Origin: Frigidibacter oleivorans
GTDB lineage: Bacteria; Pseudomonadota; Alphaproteobacteria; Rhodobacterales; Rhodobacteraceae
Assembly (NCBI RefSeq): GCF_003993775.1
Contig: NZ_RJRZ01000014.1
Location: 1 to 64,000, forward strand
Direction of reading: 5' to 3'
Length of the DNA stretch: 64,000 nt
Under the pieces are notes generated by a model. It had not been told where the DNA came from. It saw only the letters and a list, made by a program, of their open reading frames with translations, and made no database searches. Below, piece after piece: positions 1-8,688 of this stretch (positions are counted from its first letter, which is position 1; every line of letters begins with the position of its first letter). The translations under genes were made by a program, and so were the position numbers.

Positions 1-2
1 AC

Positions 3-116
3 GGTGCCGCGCTGCCCGGCCGGGCGGAGGCCGCGGCGCTGCTGGCGGCCGAGACGGGCGCGGCGCCCGGAACGGTGCCGGTCCTGCCGCCCGGCCCGGC
101 CCCGCGCGGCTGGTGA
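3..116 (+). CDS. C-terminal fragment of an unidentified protein (cut by window edge)
   Basis: An open frame enters from the left edge and stops at TGA 114-116, leaving about 37 residues. They are alanine-, glycine- and proline-rich and end in PAPRGW. A strong hairpin terminator follows 33 bases later, which supports this being a true gene end. No domain can be recognised in so short a tail, and the function is unknown. Confidence 0.5.
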   Translation, partial: GAALPGRAEAAALLAAETGAAPGTVPVLPPGPAPRGW

Positions 117-148
117 GCAGGCGTAGTCCCGCCGGAACCTGACACGGA

Positions 149-182
149 GGGCGCCGGTTTCACGCCGGCGCCCGTTCTTTTG
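149..182 (+). terminator. Rho-independent terminator
   Basis: A perfect 9-bp stem (GGGCGCCGG at 149-157, CCGGCGCCC at 165-173) with a 7-base loop is followed by GTTCTTTT. It closes the transcript of the gene ending at 116 and insulates the operon starting at 267. Confidence 0.85.
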
Positions 183-266
183 CCGCAGCTTTCACGGGCA
201 ATTCACGCGCCCGGGCGACTCAGGGGTACGGCCTGCGCGACCGGGCCGGAACAGAGGAGACGCCCG

Positions 267-1139
267 ATGAAATCGCATCCGCTCGGACCGGCCTTCTTCG
301 TGCCCGCCGCATCCTGGGAAGGGTTTCTCGAGGATGCATCCCCGGCCCACGAACCCCTGCTGTGCGAGGAGTTCGGTGCATCGCAGGGGCCAAGCGTCCT
401 TGCGGCGGCGCGGCGGGTGCTGTTCGGCATGGCCCTGCTGGACGATGCCGAACTGGCGACACGGCTGGCGCGAATCCTCGAACGGATGGACCAGCGCGAG
501 GTGCAGGGCTTCACCGACTGCCTGAAGAGCGTGGCCGAGGCACTGGATCAGGCCGGGGCGGCAGTGCGCGCGGCCCGCCAGTCGCTGGACCTGCCGGCGC
601 TGCCGCCGCTGGACGGCGGGGATGACCGGCGCCGCGGCAAGCCGCCGCGCCTGCCCGGGGCCGATCCGGACGGCGCCCCGCCGCGACCGCTGTGGCAGGG
701 CGAGGGCGGCGAGGCAGTGCCGCGCCGGCCGACCCGCAGCACGGACAGCGCGCGTCGGCAGGGGGCGATGGCCGGTGCCGCGGCCCACGAGATGTCAGAG
801 CCGCGCCTGCCGGACCTCGTGCCGCAGGCGGTGGCGCGGGCGATCGACCGGGTGCTGCCCGGCCCCGCGCCCTTCGGCCCCGCCGAATATCGCGGGCTGG
901 TGCGGCTGCTGGCGCTGTTGCAGCGGCCCGAGGTGCAGCAGGGCCTGATCAATGCCGCCGCGGGCCTGCCGGGCCGGGTCAGCAACGCGGCGGGGTCCGG
1001 CTTCGACAGCGGCGATCTGGTGGTGGCCCTGCGCGACGAGGTGCAACGGCTGGCCGACCAGCTGCTGTTCCTCGGCCCCGCGGCGCCCGGCCGGCGGCCG
1101 GACGAGGACGCGCTGACGGACTGGCTGCGGGGGCGGTAG
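267..1139 (+). CDS. Unrecognised 290-residue protein, first gene of a small operon
   Basis: The ATG at 267 was chosen because AGAGGAG lies 8 bases before it; an in-frame extension to 180 would run into the terminator tail. The protein has an N-terminal leucine-rich helical part (about residues 35-110), a proline/arginine-rich low-complexity linker (about 115-165) and a second helical part (about 180-285). No signal peptide, transmembrane segment or catalytic motif is visible. The next gene starts 3 bases after its stop, so the two are probably co-transcribed. I do not recognise the family. Confidence 0.7.
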   Translation: MKSHPLGPAFFVPAASWEGFLEDASPAHEPLLCEEFGASQGPSVLAAARRVLFGMALLDDAELATRLARILERMDQREVQGFTDCLKSVAEALDQAGAAVRAARQSLDLPALPPLDGGDDRRRGKPPRLPGADPDGAPPRPLWQGEGGEAVPRRPTRSTDSARRQGAMAGAAAHEMSEPRLPDLVPQAVARAIDRVLPGPAPFGPAEYRGLVRLLALLQRPEVQQGLINAAAGLPGRVSNAAGSGFDSGDLVVALRDEVQRLADQLLFLGPAAPGRRPDEDALTDWLRGR

Positions 1140-1142
1140 GCG

Positions 1143-1670
1143 ATGGCGCGACGGCGGCGGCCGGGCGGTCCCGGGGGCGCCACGCGACCCGGTGGCAGCG
1201 GCGACCGGACAGAGGACTGCGGCGCCACGCCTTCCCCGGCGGAGGACGGCGCCACGGAAGGCGCGGACCGGCCCCTGCCGGCCCTGCGCGACACACTCGA
1301 GATTCTCGGCGCATCGCCCCGGACCGGCGCCGAGGACCCGTTGCTGCGGGCGCTTCATGCGCTGGCGGCGGCGGGCAGCGGGGCCGGCATCCCCCCCGTC
1401 CCTTCCGGGGGTGCCGGTCCCGCAGGCGGGGGCGAGACGCCTGCCCCGGGCGGCGAGCGCATCGCGCTGCTGGCCGCGGCGCTCGGCGCCTGTCCCGCCT
1501 GCTGGGGCGAGGTGCCGGACTGTCCGCTTTGCGGCGGCCGCGGCACGCCTGGGCACCTGCCGCCGGAAGAGGCGAGCTTCGTGCATTTCGTGATGCCCGC
1601 GGTGCGGCGGCTGCTGGCGGGGCGGGACCAGGCGGGGGACGTGATCCCCGACGGCGAGGAGGGCCGGTGA
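1143..1670 (+). CDS. Unrecognised 175-residue protein with a paired-CxxC motif
   Basis: The N-terminal half is arginine/glycine/alanine-rich and probably disordered. The C-terminal half holds CPAC (C117, C120) and CPLC (C127, C130) followed by GGRG, a spacing typical of a small zinc knuckle or DnaJ-like zinc ribbon. A helical tail follows. The start lies 3 bases after the preceding gene, and the stop overlaps the ATG of the next short frame (TGATG). Zinc binding is inferred only from the cysteine spacing; the function is unknown. Confidence 0.65.
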   Translation: MARRRRPGGPGGATRPGGSGDRTEDCGATPSPAEDGATEGADRPLPALRDTLEILGASPRTGAEDPLLRALHALAAAGSGAGIPPVPSGGAGPAGGGETPAPGGERIALLAAALGACPACWGEVPDCPLCGGRGTPGHLPPEEASFVHFVMPAVRRLLAGRDQAGDVIPDGEEGR

Positions 1671-1864
1671 TGCATCCAGCACGGCTGAGCGACAGCGATC
1701 TGCGGCAACTGGCGCGCCTGGTGGCGCTGCTGGACGGTCTGACGGCGGGCGCGGAGCCCGGCCCGCTGGAGACGGCGGCTCAGCCGGCGCGGGCGCTGCG
1801 GATGGCGGCGCGCAGGTTGGCGCGGCCAACGGTGCCGGGGAAGAGGTCGCGCCCCACAAGATAG
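1670..1864 (+). CDS. Possible 64-residue protein coupled to the zinc-knuckle gene
   Basis: The ATG overlaps the upstream stop (TGATG at 1668-1672), a classical translational-coupling arrangement. The first 40 residues are leucine/arginine-rich and plausibly helical. Against it, the last 85 bases overlap the convergent DsbA-like gene and the C-terminus (RRLARPTVPGKRSRPTR) is antisense to that gene. It could be a real small partner of the two upstream genes or a chance frame in high-GC DNA. Confidence 0.35.
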   Translation: MHPARLSDSDLRQLARLVALLDGLTAGAEPGPLETAAQPARALRMAARRLARPTVPGKRSRPTR

Positions 1865-2406
1865 GCGGGCGTGCCGATCAGCCCGAAGGCCTCGGCCTGC
1901 AGCAGGTTGCGCCGCAAGAGCCCGGCCCAGAGGTCGGCCGCGGCCCGATAGGCGCGCTCCGCCTCGGCCGGGGCAATGCCCGCGCGGGCCAGCCCGCGGT
2001 CGATGCCGGCGGGGGTCAGACGGCCCCGCGCCCGCATCAGCGCATCGAGCGCGGGGGCATAGCCGCCCTGCCGCACCGTCCCCAGCACCCGCTGCGCCGC
2101 CAGCAGCGACAGCGGCCCCAGCAGCGGCAGGTCCTTCATCACCAGCCGCAGGCCGGGATCGCGGTCCAGTTCCGCCATCAGCATCGGGTATTCGGCCTTG
2201 CAATACGGGCACTGGTAGTCGAACCAGCAGACCACCGTCACGTCGCCCTGCGGATTGCCGAGCGCGGGGGCGTCGGGGTCATGGGTGACCGCGCGCGGCT
2301 CGGGCAGGGGCGGCGCCTCGAGCAGCGGCCCCTCCTGCGCGCGGGCGGCGAGGGGCAGCAGCGCCGCGCCGAGGGCGAGGCGGATGGTCTGGCGTCTGTC
2401 GGGCAT
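1780..2406 (-). CDS. DsbA-family thiol:disulfide oxidoreductase, exported
   Basis: This 208-residue protein has a twin-arginine-like or Sec signal (RR near residue 4, hydrophobic run to about residue 23, ARA-Q cleavage site). A thioredoxin-fold domain follows, with the redox motif CPYC at residues 66-69 and the cis-proline segment IGTPAYLVG near residue 175. It should act in the periplasm, making or shuffling disulfides. It resembles the short DsbA_2/Com1-like proteins rather than the classical E. coli DsbA. A short in-frame pair GGAG/GAGGAG lies before the ATG. The 3' end overlaps the small convergent frame at 1670-1864. Confidence 0.85.
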   Translation of the reverse strand: MPDRRQTIRLALGAALLPLAARAQEGPLLEAPPLPEPRAVTHDPDAPALGNPQGDVTVVCWFDYQCPYCKAEYPMLMAELDRDPGLRLVMKDLPLLGPLSLLAAQRVLGTVRQGGYAPALDALMRARGRLTPAGIDRGLARAGIAPAEAERAYRAAADLWAGLLRRNLLQAEAFGLIGTPAYLVGRDLFPGTVGRANLRAAIRSARAG

Positions 2407-2531
2407 CGGCGCTCCTCTCTCCGCTTTGCAAGGACCATAGCGGAGCGGGCGGCGGGCGCCAGCGGATCGGGCATTTCGCCGCGGCGGGGCAGCGGCTAGA
2501 ACGGCACCAACCCGCGACCCGAGGACTGCCG

Positions 2532-3710
2532 ATGCCCCACGATACCGACGCCACCCCCGACACGCCCTGGACCCGACGCCCCGCCCATCGCGCCTGGCTC
2601 GCCGATCAGGCAGACCGGCTGTGGCGCTTCTTCGAGGGCGCGGCGGACTCGGCGGGCGGGTTCCACACGCTGGATACCGAGGGCCGGCCCCGGCCCGGCG
2701 ACGGCTTTCGCGACATCCACGACACGACGCGGATGGTGCATTGCTTCGCGCTGGCGGAGATCGCCGGCCGCCCCGGTGCCGCGCCGGTCGTGGAACATGG
2801 GCTGCGCTTCCTGCGCGACGCGCATCGCGATCCGGATCGCGGCGGCTGGCTGTGGTCGGCCCGGGCGGACGGGGCGCGGCGGGGGCGCAAGACCGCCTAT
2901 GGCCATGCCTTCGTGCTGCTGGCCGGGGCCAGCGCCGCGCGGGCGGGCCATGCGGCGGGCCGCGACCTGCTGGACGAGGCGGCGGCGGTGATCGACCGGC
3001 ACTTCTGGGACGAGGCGGCGGGCGCGCTGCGCGAGGAGTTCGAGCCGGACTGGACCGAGATCCGCGGCTATCGCGGCCAGAACAGCAACATGCACATGGT
3101 CGAGGCGCTGATGGCCGCCCATCGCGCCACGGGCGACGCGCTGTTCCTGACCCGGGCCGAACGCATCGCCGACCTGATCGTCAACCGGCTGGCGCGGGCG
3201 ACGGGCTGGCGGCTCGGCGAGCATTTCGACGAGGACTGGCAGCTCGACCGCGGCTATCGCGGCGACCCGATGTTCCGCCCCGCGGGCATCACCCCCGGCC
3301 ACGGGCTGGAATGGGCGCGGCTGCTGGTGGAGCTCGACCGCGCCACCGGCGGGCGGCCCTGGATGATCGAGGCGGCGAAGGGCCTGTTCGCCCGCGCGCT
3401 GGCGCTCGGCTGGGACGCGGATCGCGGCGGCATCGTCTATACCGTCGGCTGGGACGACCGGGTGGAGATCGCCGACCGCTTCTGGTGGCCCGTCTGCGAA
3501 GGCATCGGCGCCGCCCGCGCGCTGACCCCCCACCTGCCCGAGGCCGAAGGCTGGTACCGCCGCCTCTGGGACCTGGCCGCCACCCGCTTCATCGACCACC
3601 GCCACGGCGGCTGGCACCCCCAGATCGACGCCGAGGGCCGCCCCTCCAGCGACCCGTTCTTCGGGAAGCCGGATCTCTATCATGCCTTGGGGGCGTGTCT
3701 GGTGGGGTGA
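2532..3710 (+). CDS. AGE-family sugar epimerase/isomerase (YihS/mannose isomerase type)
   Basis: This 392-residue protein matches the (alpha/alpha)6-barrel N-acylglucosamine 2-epimerase superfamily in length and conserved segments. These include the DIHDTTRMVH region (about 60-70), the GRKTAYGHAFVLLA region, QNSNMHMVEALMAA, and the late WWPVCEG and GGWHPQ segments with histidines expected in the active site. Such enzymes interconvert aldoses and ketoses (for example mannose and fructose or glucose) in the cytoplasm without a cofactor. The exact substrate cannot be read from sequence. The downstream neighbour is the low-GC insert, so no operon partner helps. Confidence 0.85.
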   Translation: MPHDTDATPDTPWTRRPAHRAWLADQADRLWRFFEGAADSAGGFHTLDTEGRPRPGDGFRDIHDTTRMVHCFALAEIAGRPGAAPVVEHGLRFLRDAHRDPDRGGWLWSARADGARRGRKTAYGHAFVLLAGASAARAGHAAGRDLLDEAAAVIDRHFWDEAAGALREEFEPDWTEIRGYRGQNSNMHMVEALMAAHRATGDALFLTRAERIADLIVNRLARATGWRLGEHFDEDWQLDRGYRGDPMFRPAGITPGHGLEWARLLVELDRATGGRPWMIEAAKGLFARALALGWDADRGGIVYTVGWDDRVEIADRFWWPVCEGIGAARALTPHLPEAEGWYRRLWDLAATRFIDHRHGGWHPQIDAEGRPSSDPFFGKPDLYHALGACLVG

Positions 3711-3722
3711 GGGGGAGGGGGC

Positions 3723-5354
3723 CTATTTCCCCCTGATGCCAAGAGCTACAAACAACATTGGGTGCACGCGAAACTTGGTAGAGGAGTCGATTTGCTCTTC
3801 GGCTACTGGTCGGTTTGTATCGAAGATCCAGTCCCAAGGCCGCTCTTCTCGAAGCTTAAGGCCTATCGCGCCAATTAGGTGCAGCCTGTAGAGAATCTGG
3901 CGCGCCAGAGAAAGCGGTTCCAAGTGGTGTACGTTGTTTATCGAATCATTGATTTGTCCCCATATTTCATCATTGTGATTCTCTTGTTCGGCGCCTAACA
4001 GATAATATGCCTCGTCAATGAAGTGACTGTGCAAAAATTCGGCGGCTTTACGGTAAACAGGCTTGTCTCGAAGCAGTTCAATCAATGGTCTTATTGCGGG
4101 AAATGTCCCTGACCACTCGTGCACCAGCGTCTCGTAACGAAGATTCGAATAACTTGCCTCTCCCTGCAGAAAGTTGTTCTTACTGACTGCAGACTTTCCC
4201 ACCGAAGCTTGTAGGGCAAGGTTTATGAAATTGATTACGTCTCGTGGCCGGCGAAGCGTTCGGTCGAAAATATAATCCCAAGGGGATGTCCGACTGTCGG
4301 GATACTGTTTAAAGATATCGTCGAAATCAACGTTGACTGACGAATACTTTCGCTTGAAAATCTCTCGAATGCGTTTATCTGCGAGCTCCCTCAGCTGTGC
4401 TTTGCTCCACTTCATGCGGATGATTAGATCTTCATACTTCTCGATTTGGCGCTGAGAGGCAGGAGTTTCACGGATCATTTTAATGTAGAGGTCATTTCTA
4501 AGTGCGACAACTACTTGAAAATTACGGAGACTCTTTAGGGCTTTCAGTGCCTCAAACATCGCTTGCAGAAGCTGAAACTTGATATTGTCATCGACCCAGT
4601 GTTCGTCCAGGCCGTCGACGGTGATATAGAATCGGTCCTGTCGGCCGCGTGTATATTCTGCGAGGGCATCAGTCACCGCTGGAATTTCTGACAGCGAAGA
4701 ACGATTTATAAACTGTTTGGCCCGTTGCTGGAGTTGTACTTTCTGCTGGCTTCCCAATGTATGGACGTAACCGGCTTTAGCTGAGAACTTTCTCACTTCT
4801 CCACCAAATTCGGCGTTGAAGGACCGTTCAAGTTCTTGGGCTAGTTCAACAACGTTCTCGTCAATAGTATTCCAAAAATTGGTTTCATGGCGCTCAACAA
4901 ATTTTTCCAGTTTCTCTCGCTTCTGACTTATTCCAATTGCTGCGACTATGTTTGAGAACCTGAAGCTGAACTGATCTTTGGTCTGACAGTTTAACGCTAG
5001 TTTGATATATTCGATTACAAATACATGCCTCCATAGAGCTTGGAAATATAGCGTCAGATCAACATCAAGCGTTTTTAAAAACAAGATGGTGTCGCTGCTG
5101 GCGATGTGGTTCATCGCCATGTCGTGAATTGCAAGTGGTGCGGTATGGTCTTTTCGCTGCTGAATCATGCGCAGGATGGCGGTTTTACCTGATCCAGTAC
5201 TTCCGAGCAGAAAGGTCTTTGACGTATTGACCTCTGTAACTTCTGCATATGCGGGGTGATCGACGAAACAATTGAATAAGAGGTCATCATCATGTTCGGC
5301 ACCATTTTGGCCGATGTTTATTCCATCTTTCAGTACAATAGTGTTCGCGCTCAT
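3723..5354 (-). CDS. P-loop ATPase of the KAP/Sll1717-like type on a low-GC insert
   Basis: This 543-residue protein starts at the ATG at 5354, preceded by GAAGAGA; a longer frame to 5435 runs into GC-rich flanking DNA. Walker A is GSTGSGKT at residues 51-58. The Walker B-like strand FYITVDGLDEHW is at 242-253. A later LRRPRDVINF segment resembles the sensor region of KAP/STAND-type NTPases. No transmembrane segment or nuclease motif is seen. The gene is AT-rich (TTT, AAT, ATA and AAA codons common), unlike every neighbour, which indicates horizontal acquisition. Family members often occur as orphan accessory genes and some are suspected in phage defence. The role here is unknown. Confidence 0.75.
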   Translation of the reverse strand: MSANTIVLKDGINIGQNGAEHDDDLLFNCFVDHPAYAEVTEVNTSKTFLLGSTGSGKTAILRMIQQRKDHTAPLAIHDMAMNHIASSDTILFLKTLDVDLTLYFQALWRHVFVIEYIKLALNCQTKDQFSFRFSNIVAAIGISQKREKLEKFVERHETNFWNTIDENVVELAQELERSFNAEFGGEVRKFSAKAGYVHTLGSQQKVQLQQRAKQFINRSSLSEIPAVTDALAEYTRGRQDRFYITVDGLDEHWVDDNIKFQLLQAMFEALKALKSLRNFQVVVALRNDLYIKMIRETPASQRQIEKYEDLIIRMKWSKAQLRELADKRIREIFKRKYSSVNVDFDDIFKQYPDSRTSPWDYIFDRTLRRPRDVINFINLALQASVGKSAVSKNNFLQGEASYSNLRYETLVHEWSGTFPAIRPLIELLRDKPVYRKAAEFLHSHFIDEAYYLLGAEQENHNDEIWGQINDSINNVHHLEPLSLARQILYRLHLIGAIGLKLREERPWDWIFDTNRPVAEEQIDSSTKFRVHPMLFVALGIRGK

Positions 5355-5464
5355 TTGATCAATTTCTCTTCGCTGCCTTGGTCGGAATCTATTTGATGCG
5401 AAGTTTGCTTGTCTAGCGGGAACCCCTTCCCCCACCGCCCCCCGCCCGCTATACCCCCCCGGCC

Positions 5465-6592
5465 ATGACCCGCTTCGCCTTCCAGATCGCCGCCACCGAC
5501 GGGGCCGCCCGGACCGGGACCATCTCCACCCCCCGGGGCGAGATCCGCACGCCGGCCTTCATGCCCGTGGGCACCGCCGCCACCGTCAAGGCGATGCTGC
5601 CCGACAGCGTGCGGGCGACGGGGGCGGATATCCTGCTGGGCAACACCTATCACCTGATGCTGCGGCCCACGGCGGAACGGGTGGCGCGGATGGGGGGGCT
5701 GCACCGCTTCATGAACTGGGAGGGGCCGATCCTGACGGATTCCGGCGGCTTCCAGGTGATGAGCCTCGCCGCCCTGCGCAAGCTGACCGAAGAGGGCGTG
5801 ACCTTCGCCAGCCATATCGACGGCTCGCGCCACATGCTCAGCCCCGAACGCAGCATGGAGATCCAGCGCCTGCTGGGGTCCGACATCGTGATGGCCTTCG
5901 ACGAATGCCCGGCGCTGCCCGCGACCGAGGATGAGGTGGCCCGCGCGATGCGGCTGTCGATGCGGTGGGCGGAACGGTCGAAGGCGGCCTTCGGCGACCG
6001 GCCGGGCCATGCGCTGTTCGGCATCCAGCAGGGCGGGGTGACGCAAGAGTTGCGCGCCGAAAGCGCCGAGACCCTGCGCGCCATCGGCTTCGACGGCTAT
6101 GCCATCGGCGGGCTGGCGGTGGGCGAGGGGCAGGCGGCGATGTTCGGGGTGCTGGACTATGCGCCCGGGATGCTGCCCGAAGACAAGCCGCGCTACCTGA
6201 TGGGCGTGGGCAAGCCCGACGACATCGTCGGCGCGGTGGAACGCGGCGTCGACATGATGGATTGCGTGCTGCCCTCGCGTTCGGGCCGGACCGGGCAGGC
6301 CTGGACCCGGCGCGGGCAGGTCAACATCAAGAACGCCCGCCATGCCGACGATCCGCGCCCGCTGGACGAGGACTGCAGCTGCCCCGCCTGCCGGGGCTAC
6401 AGCCGCGCCTATCTGCACCACGTCTTCCGCGCGGGCGAGATGATTTCCGGCATGCTGCTGACCTGGCACAACCTGCATTACTATCAGGAGCTGATGGCGG
6501 GCCTGCGCGCGGCCATCGCGGCGGGGCAGCTGGCGGAATTCGTGACCGGCTTCCACGCCGCCCGGGCCGAGGGCGATATCGAGCCGGTCTAG
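5465..6592 (+). CDS. tgt: Queuine tRNA-ribosyltransferase
   Basis: The enzyme exchanges guanine-34 for preQ1 in tRNAs with GUN anticodons, in queuosine biosynthesis. At 375 residues it has the usual bacterial length. The substrate loop [10 protein letters not shown], the DECPA segment, the nucleophile region [16 protein letters not shown] and the zinc site [16 protein letters not shown] near the C-terminus are all present. The TAG stop shares a CTAG with the convergent exoD stop. It lies immediately downstream of the AT-rich insert, whose boundary falls in the 110 bases before it. Confidence 0.95.
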   Translation: MTRFAFQIAATDGAARTGTISTPRGEIRTPAFMPVGTAATVKAMLPDSVRATGADILLGNTYHLMLRPTAERVARMGGLHRFMNWEGPILTDSGGFQVMSLAALRKLTEEGVTFASHIDGSRHMLSPERSMEIQRLLGSDIVMAFDECPALPATEDEVARAMRLSMRWAERSKAAFGDRPGHALFGIQQGGVTQELRAESAETLRAIGFDGYAIGGLAVGEGQAAMFGVLDYAPGMLPEDKPRYLMGVGKPDDIVGAVERGVDMMDCVLPSRSGRTGQAWTRRGQVNIKNARHADDPRPLDEDCSCPACRGYSRAYLHHVFRAGEMISGMLLTWHNLHYYQELMAGLRAAIAAGQLAEFVTGFHAARAEGDIEPV

Positions 6593-7296
6593 AGGACTCC
6601 GGTGACCGTCAGCAGCACCGCCGCCGCGCCTGCCACGAATGCCAGCCCGATCAGCGCCAGCAGCCCGTCGCGCACCAGCAGCGCCAGCGACATGATGGTG
6701 ATCGCGGCGCCGAGGATCGACGAGGTGAAGGGCACCAGTTCCAGCAGCGGCATCACCCCGCCGCTGACCATGCAGGCCAGCAGCAGCAATTGCCGCCCCG
6801 GCGCCCGCGTCAGCCAGCCGATGCGCTTGCCGGTATGGGCGTCGATCCAGCGGGCCGGCCGCTCCACCCAGGCCAGGGACTGATCCAGCCGCCCTGCCGG
6901 CAGGGTGCGGCGCAGGATCACCCCGGGCAGCCACAGGCTCTGTCGGCCCACCAGCATCTGCGCCGCGATCAGCGCGATGATCATGCCGCAAACCGAGGGC
7001 AGGATCGGGATGCCGCTGAGCGGCGAGAAGACCAGGAGCGCCGGCAGCATCATCACCGGGATGAAGGAGGCATGGCCCATCGCCGCCACCGCCTCCTCGA
7101 CCGAGATGCGGCCGTCATGGGCGCCGTTGCCCTGGTGGTCGCCCGGGGGGCCGTCCTCGGGATCCGCGGCCTCTGCCTGCGCCGCCAGCCGTGCGCGCGA
7201 CAGGATCTGCATCAGCGACCGGGGCTCTTCTCCCGCGCTGCCGGTCTCCGCCCCGGTCTCCGGCGCCTCCGGCGGCTGCCCGTCCCGCTGCTGCAT
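6589..7296 (-). CDS. exoD: ExoD-family membrane protein (exopolysaccharide synthesis)
   Basis: This 235-residue protein has a charged N-terminal region followed by several hydrophobic segments; [26 protein letters not shown] is characteristic of the ExoD family. ExoD was described as needed for exopolysaccharide production and nodule invasion in rhizobia, but its biochemical role is unknown. The start at 7296 follows GGGAGTCGAGG; a longer frame to 7386 lacks a comparable ribosome-binding site. The stop codon overlaps that of tgt in a CTAG. Confidence 0.85.
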   Translation of the reverse strand: MQQRDGQPPEAPETGAETGSAGEEPRSLMQILSRARLAAQAEAADPEDGPPGDHQGNGAHDGRISVEEAVAAMGHASFIPVMMLPALLVFSPLSGIPILPSVCGMIIALIAAQMLVGRQSLWLPGVILRRTLPAGRLDQSLAWVERPARWIDAHTGKRIGWLTRAPGRQLLLLACMVSGGVMPLLELVPFTSSILGAAITIMSLALLVRDGLLALIGLAFVAGAAAVLLTVTGVL

Positions 7297-7476
7297 CCTC
7301 GACTCCCATTCGTGCCGGCCGACGCCGCCGGTCCGGTCTCTCATCCGGGGCCGGGGCGGCGCAAGCACCTCTGCGCCAACCGGCACGCTGCCGCAGGGTT
7401 CCGGCGGGCCGGCCCTTCCTCTGGCCCGCGGCGCGCCCTATCTCGACTGCCGGGGGGGACGGAATGAGGACCGACG

Positions 7477-8580
7477 ATGACAGACGCATTGTTCACCCCG
7501 ACGACGCTGGGACAGATCCCGCTGAAGAACCGCGTCGTGATGGCGCCCCTGACCCGCAACCGCGCCAGGCCCGAGGATGACACGCCCCACGACCTGCACG
7601 CGACCTATTACGCGCAGCGCGCCGGCGCCGGGCTGATCGTCAGCGAGGGCACGCAGATCTCGCCCGAGGGCAAGGGCTATGCCTGGACGCCCGGCATCCA
7701 CAGCCCGGAACAGGTGGCCGGCTGGAAGCGGGTGACCGAGGCGGTGCATGCCAAGGGCGGGCGCATCGTCGCGCAGCTGTGGCATGTGGGCCGGATCAGC
7801 CATGTGTCGCTGCAGCCGGGCGGGGCCGCGCCGGTCGCGCCCTCGGCCCTCGGGGCCGGGTCGAAGACCTTCGACGGCACCGGATTTGTCGAAACCTCGG
7901 TGCCGCGCGAACTGACCGAGGCGGAGATCGCCCGCATCGTCGCCGACTATGCCCATGCCGCGCGCTGCGCCGAGGAGGCCGGCTTCGACGGGGTCGAGAT
8001 CCATGGCGCCAACGGCTATCTGATCGACCAGTTCCTGCGGGACAGCTCCAACCACCGGACCGACGGCTATGGCGGCAGCATCGAGAACCGCGTCCGCTTC
8101 CTGCGCGAGGTGGTGGCGGCGGTGACGGGGGTCCTGGGCGGCGGCCGCACCGGCATCCGCATCAGCCCCTGGTCGAACGCCAACAATGTCGGCATCGACA
8201 GCGACACGCCGGCGCTGTTCGGCCGCGTGGTCGAGGTGCTGAACGGCTTCGGCCTAGCCTTCCTGCATGTGGTCGAGGGCCAGACCGGCGGCGACCGCAA
8301 CGCCCCGGCCGAGGAACTGGCGAAGCTGCGCGCCGCTTTCGATGGCCCCTGGATCGCCAATAACGGCTATAACCGGGCGATGGCGATCGCGGCGGTGGCC
8401 GAGGGCCGGGCGGATGCGGTGGCCTTCGGGCGGCCCTTCATCGCGAACCCCGACCTTGTCGAGCGGCTGGAGCGCGACGCGCCGCTGGCCGAAGGCGACC
8501 GCGACACCTATTACGGCGGTGGCGCGGCGGGCTATACCGACTATCCGACGCTGCAAGGCGCTGCGGAAGGCGCGGCCTGA
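7477..8580 (+). CDS. Old Yellow Enzyme-type alkene reductase (NADH:flavin oxidoreductase)
   Basis: This 367-residue FMN-dependent TIM barrel of the OYE/NemA family shows KNRVVMAPLTRNRA near the N-terminus, WHVGRISH, the HGANGYLIDQFL substrate-site His/Asn pair, the SNHRTDGYGGSIENR phosphate-binding segment and the C-terminal AFGRPFIANPDL. Such enzymes reduce activated C=C bonds of enones, maleimides, nitro esters or nitroaromatics using NAD(P)H in the cytosol. GAGGACC precedes the ATG by 5 bases. It appears monocistronic, with a hairpin repeat just downstream. Confidence 0.92.
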   Translation: MTDALFTPTTLGQIPLKNRVVMAPLTRNRARPEDDTPHDLHATYYAQRAGAGLIVSEGTQISPEGKGYAWTPGIHSPEQVAGWKRVTEAVHAKGGRIVAQLWHVGRISHVSLQPGGAAPVAPSALGAGSKTFDGTGFVETSVPRELTEAEIARIVADYAHAARCAEEAGFDGVEIHGANGYLIDQFLRDSSNHRTDGYGGSIENRVRFLREVVAAVTGVLGGGRTGIRISPWSNANNVGIDSDTPALFGRVVEVLNGFGLAFLHVVEGQTGGDRNAPAEELAKLRAAFDGPWIANNGYNRAMAIAAVAEGRADAVAFGRPFIANPDLVERLERDAPLAEGDRDTYYGGGAAGYTDYPTLQGAAEGAA

Positions 8581-8601
8581 CCGCATTCGGGACGGGTGGC
8601 G

Positions 8602-8628
8602 CCGGGGAGGGCTGTCCGCCCTCCCCGG
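8602..8628. repeat. Intergenic GC-rich hairpin, possible REP-like element or terminator
   Basis: A perfect 10-bp inverted repeat (CCGGGGAGGG / CCCTCCCCGG) with a 7-base loop sits between the convergent OYE and tyrS genes. It is followed by CCCTCCCGAGGATATTT at 8640-8656. From memory, elements of this look are scattered through Rhodobacteraceae genomes. It may end both flanking transcripts, but it lacks a clean T-run. Confidence 0.5.
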
Positions 8629-8688
8629 ACCCTTTCGACCCCTCCCGAGGATATTTCCGTCGACAAGACGGGGCGGCGCGGTCGCGGC

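Noticed and set aside
5355-5435. N-terminal extension of the low-GC ATPase
   Set aside because: The extra 27 codons lie partly in GC-rich flanking DNA and lack a ribosome-binding site. ATG 5354 has GAAGAGA before it.
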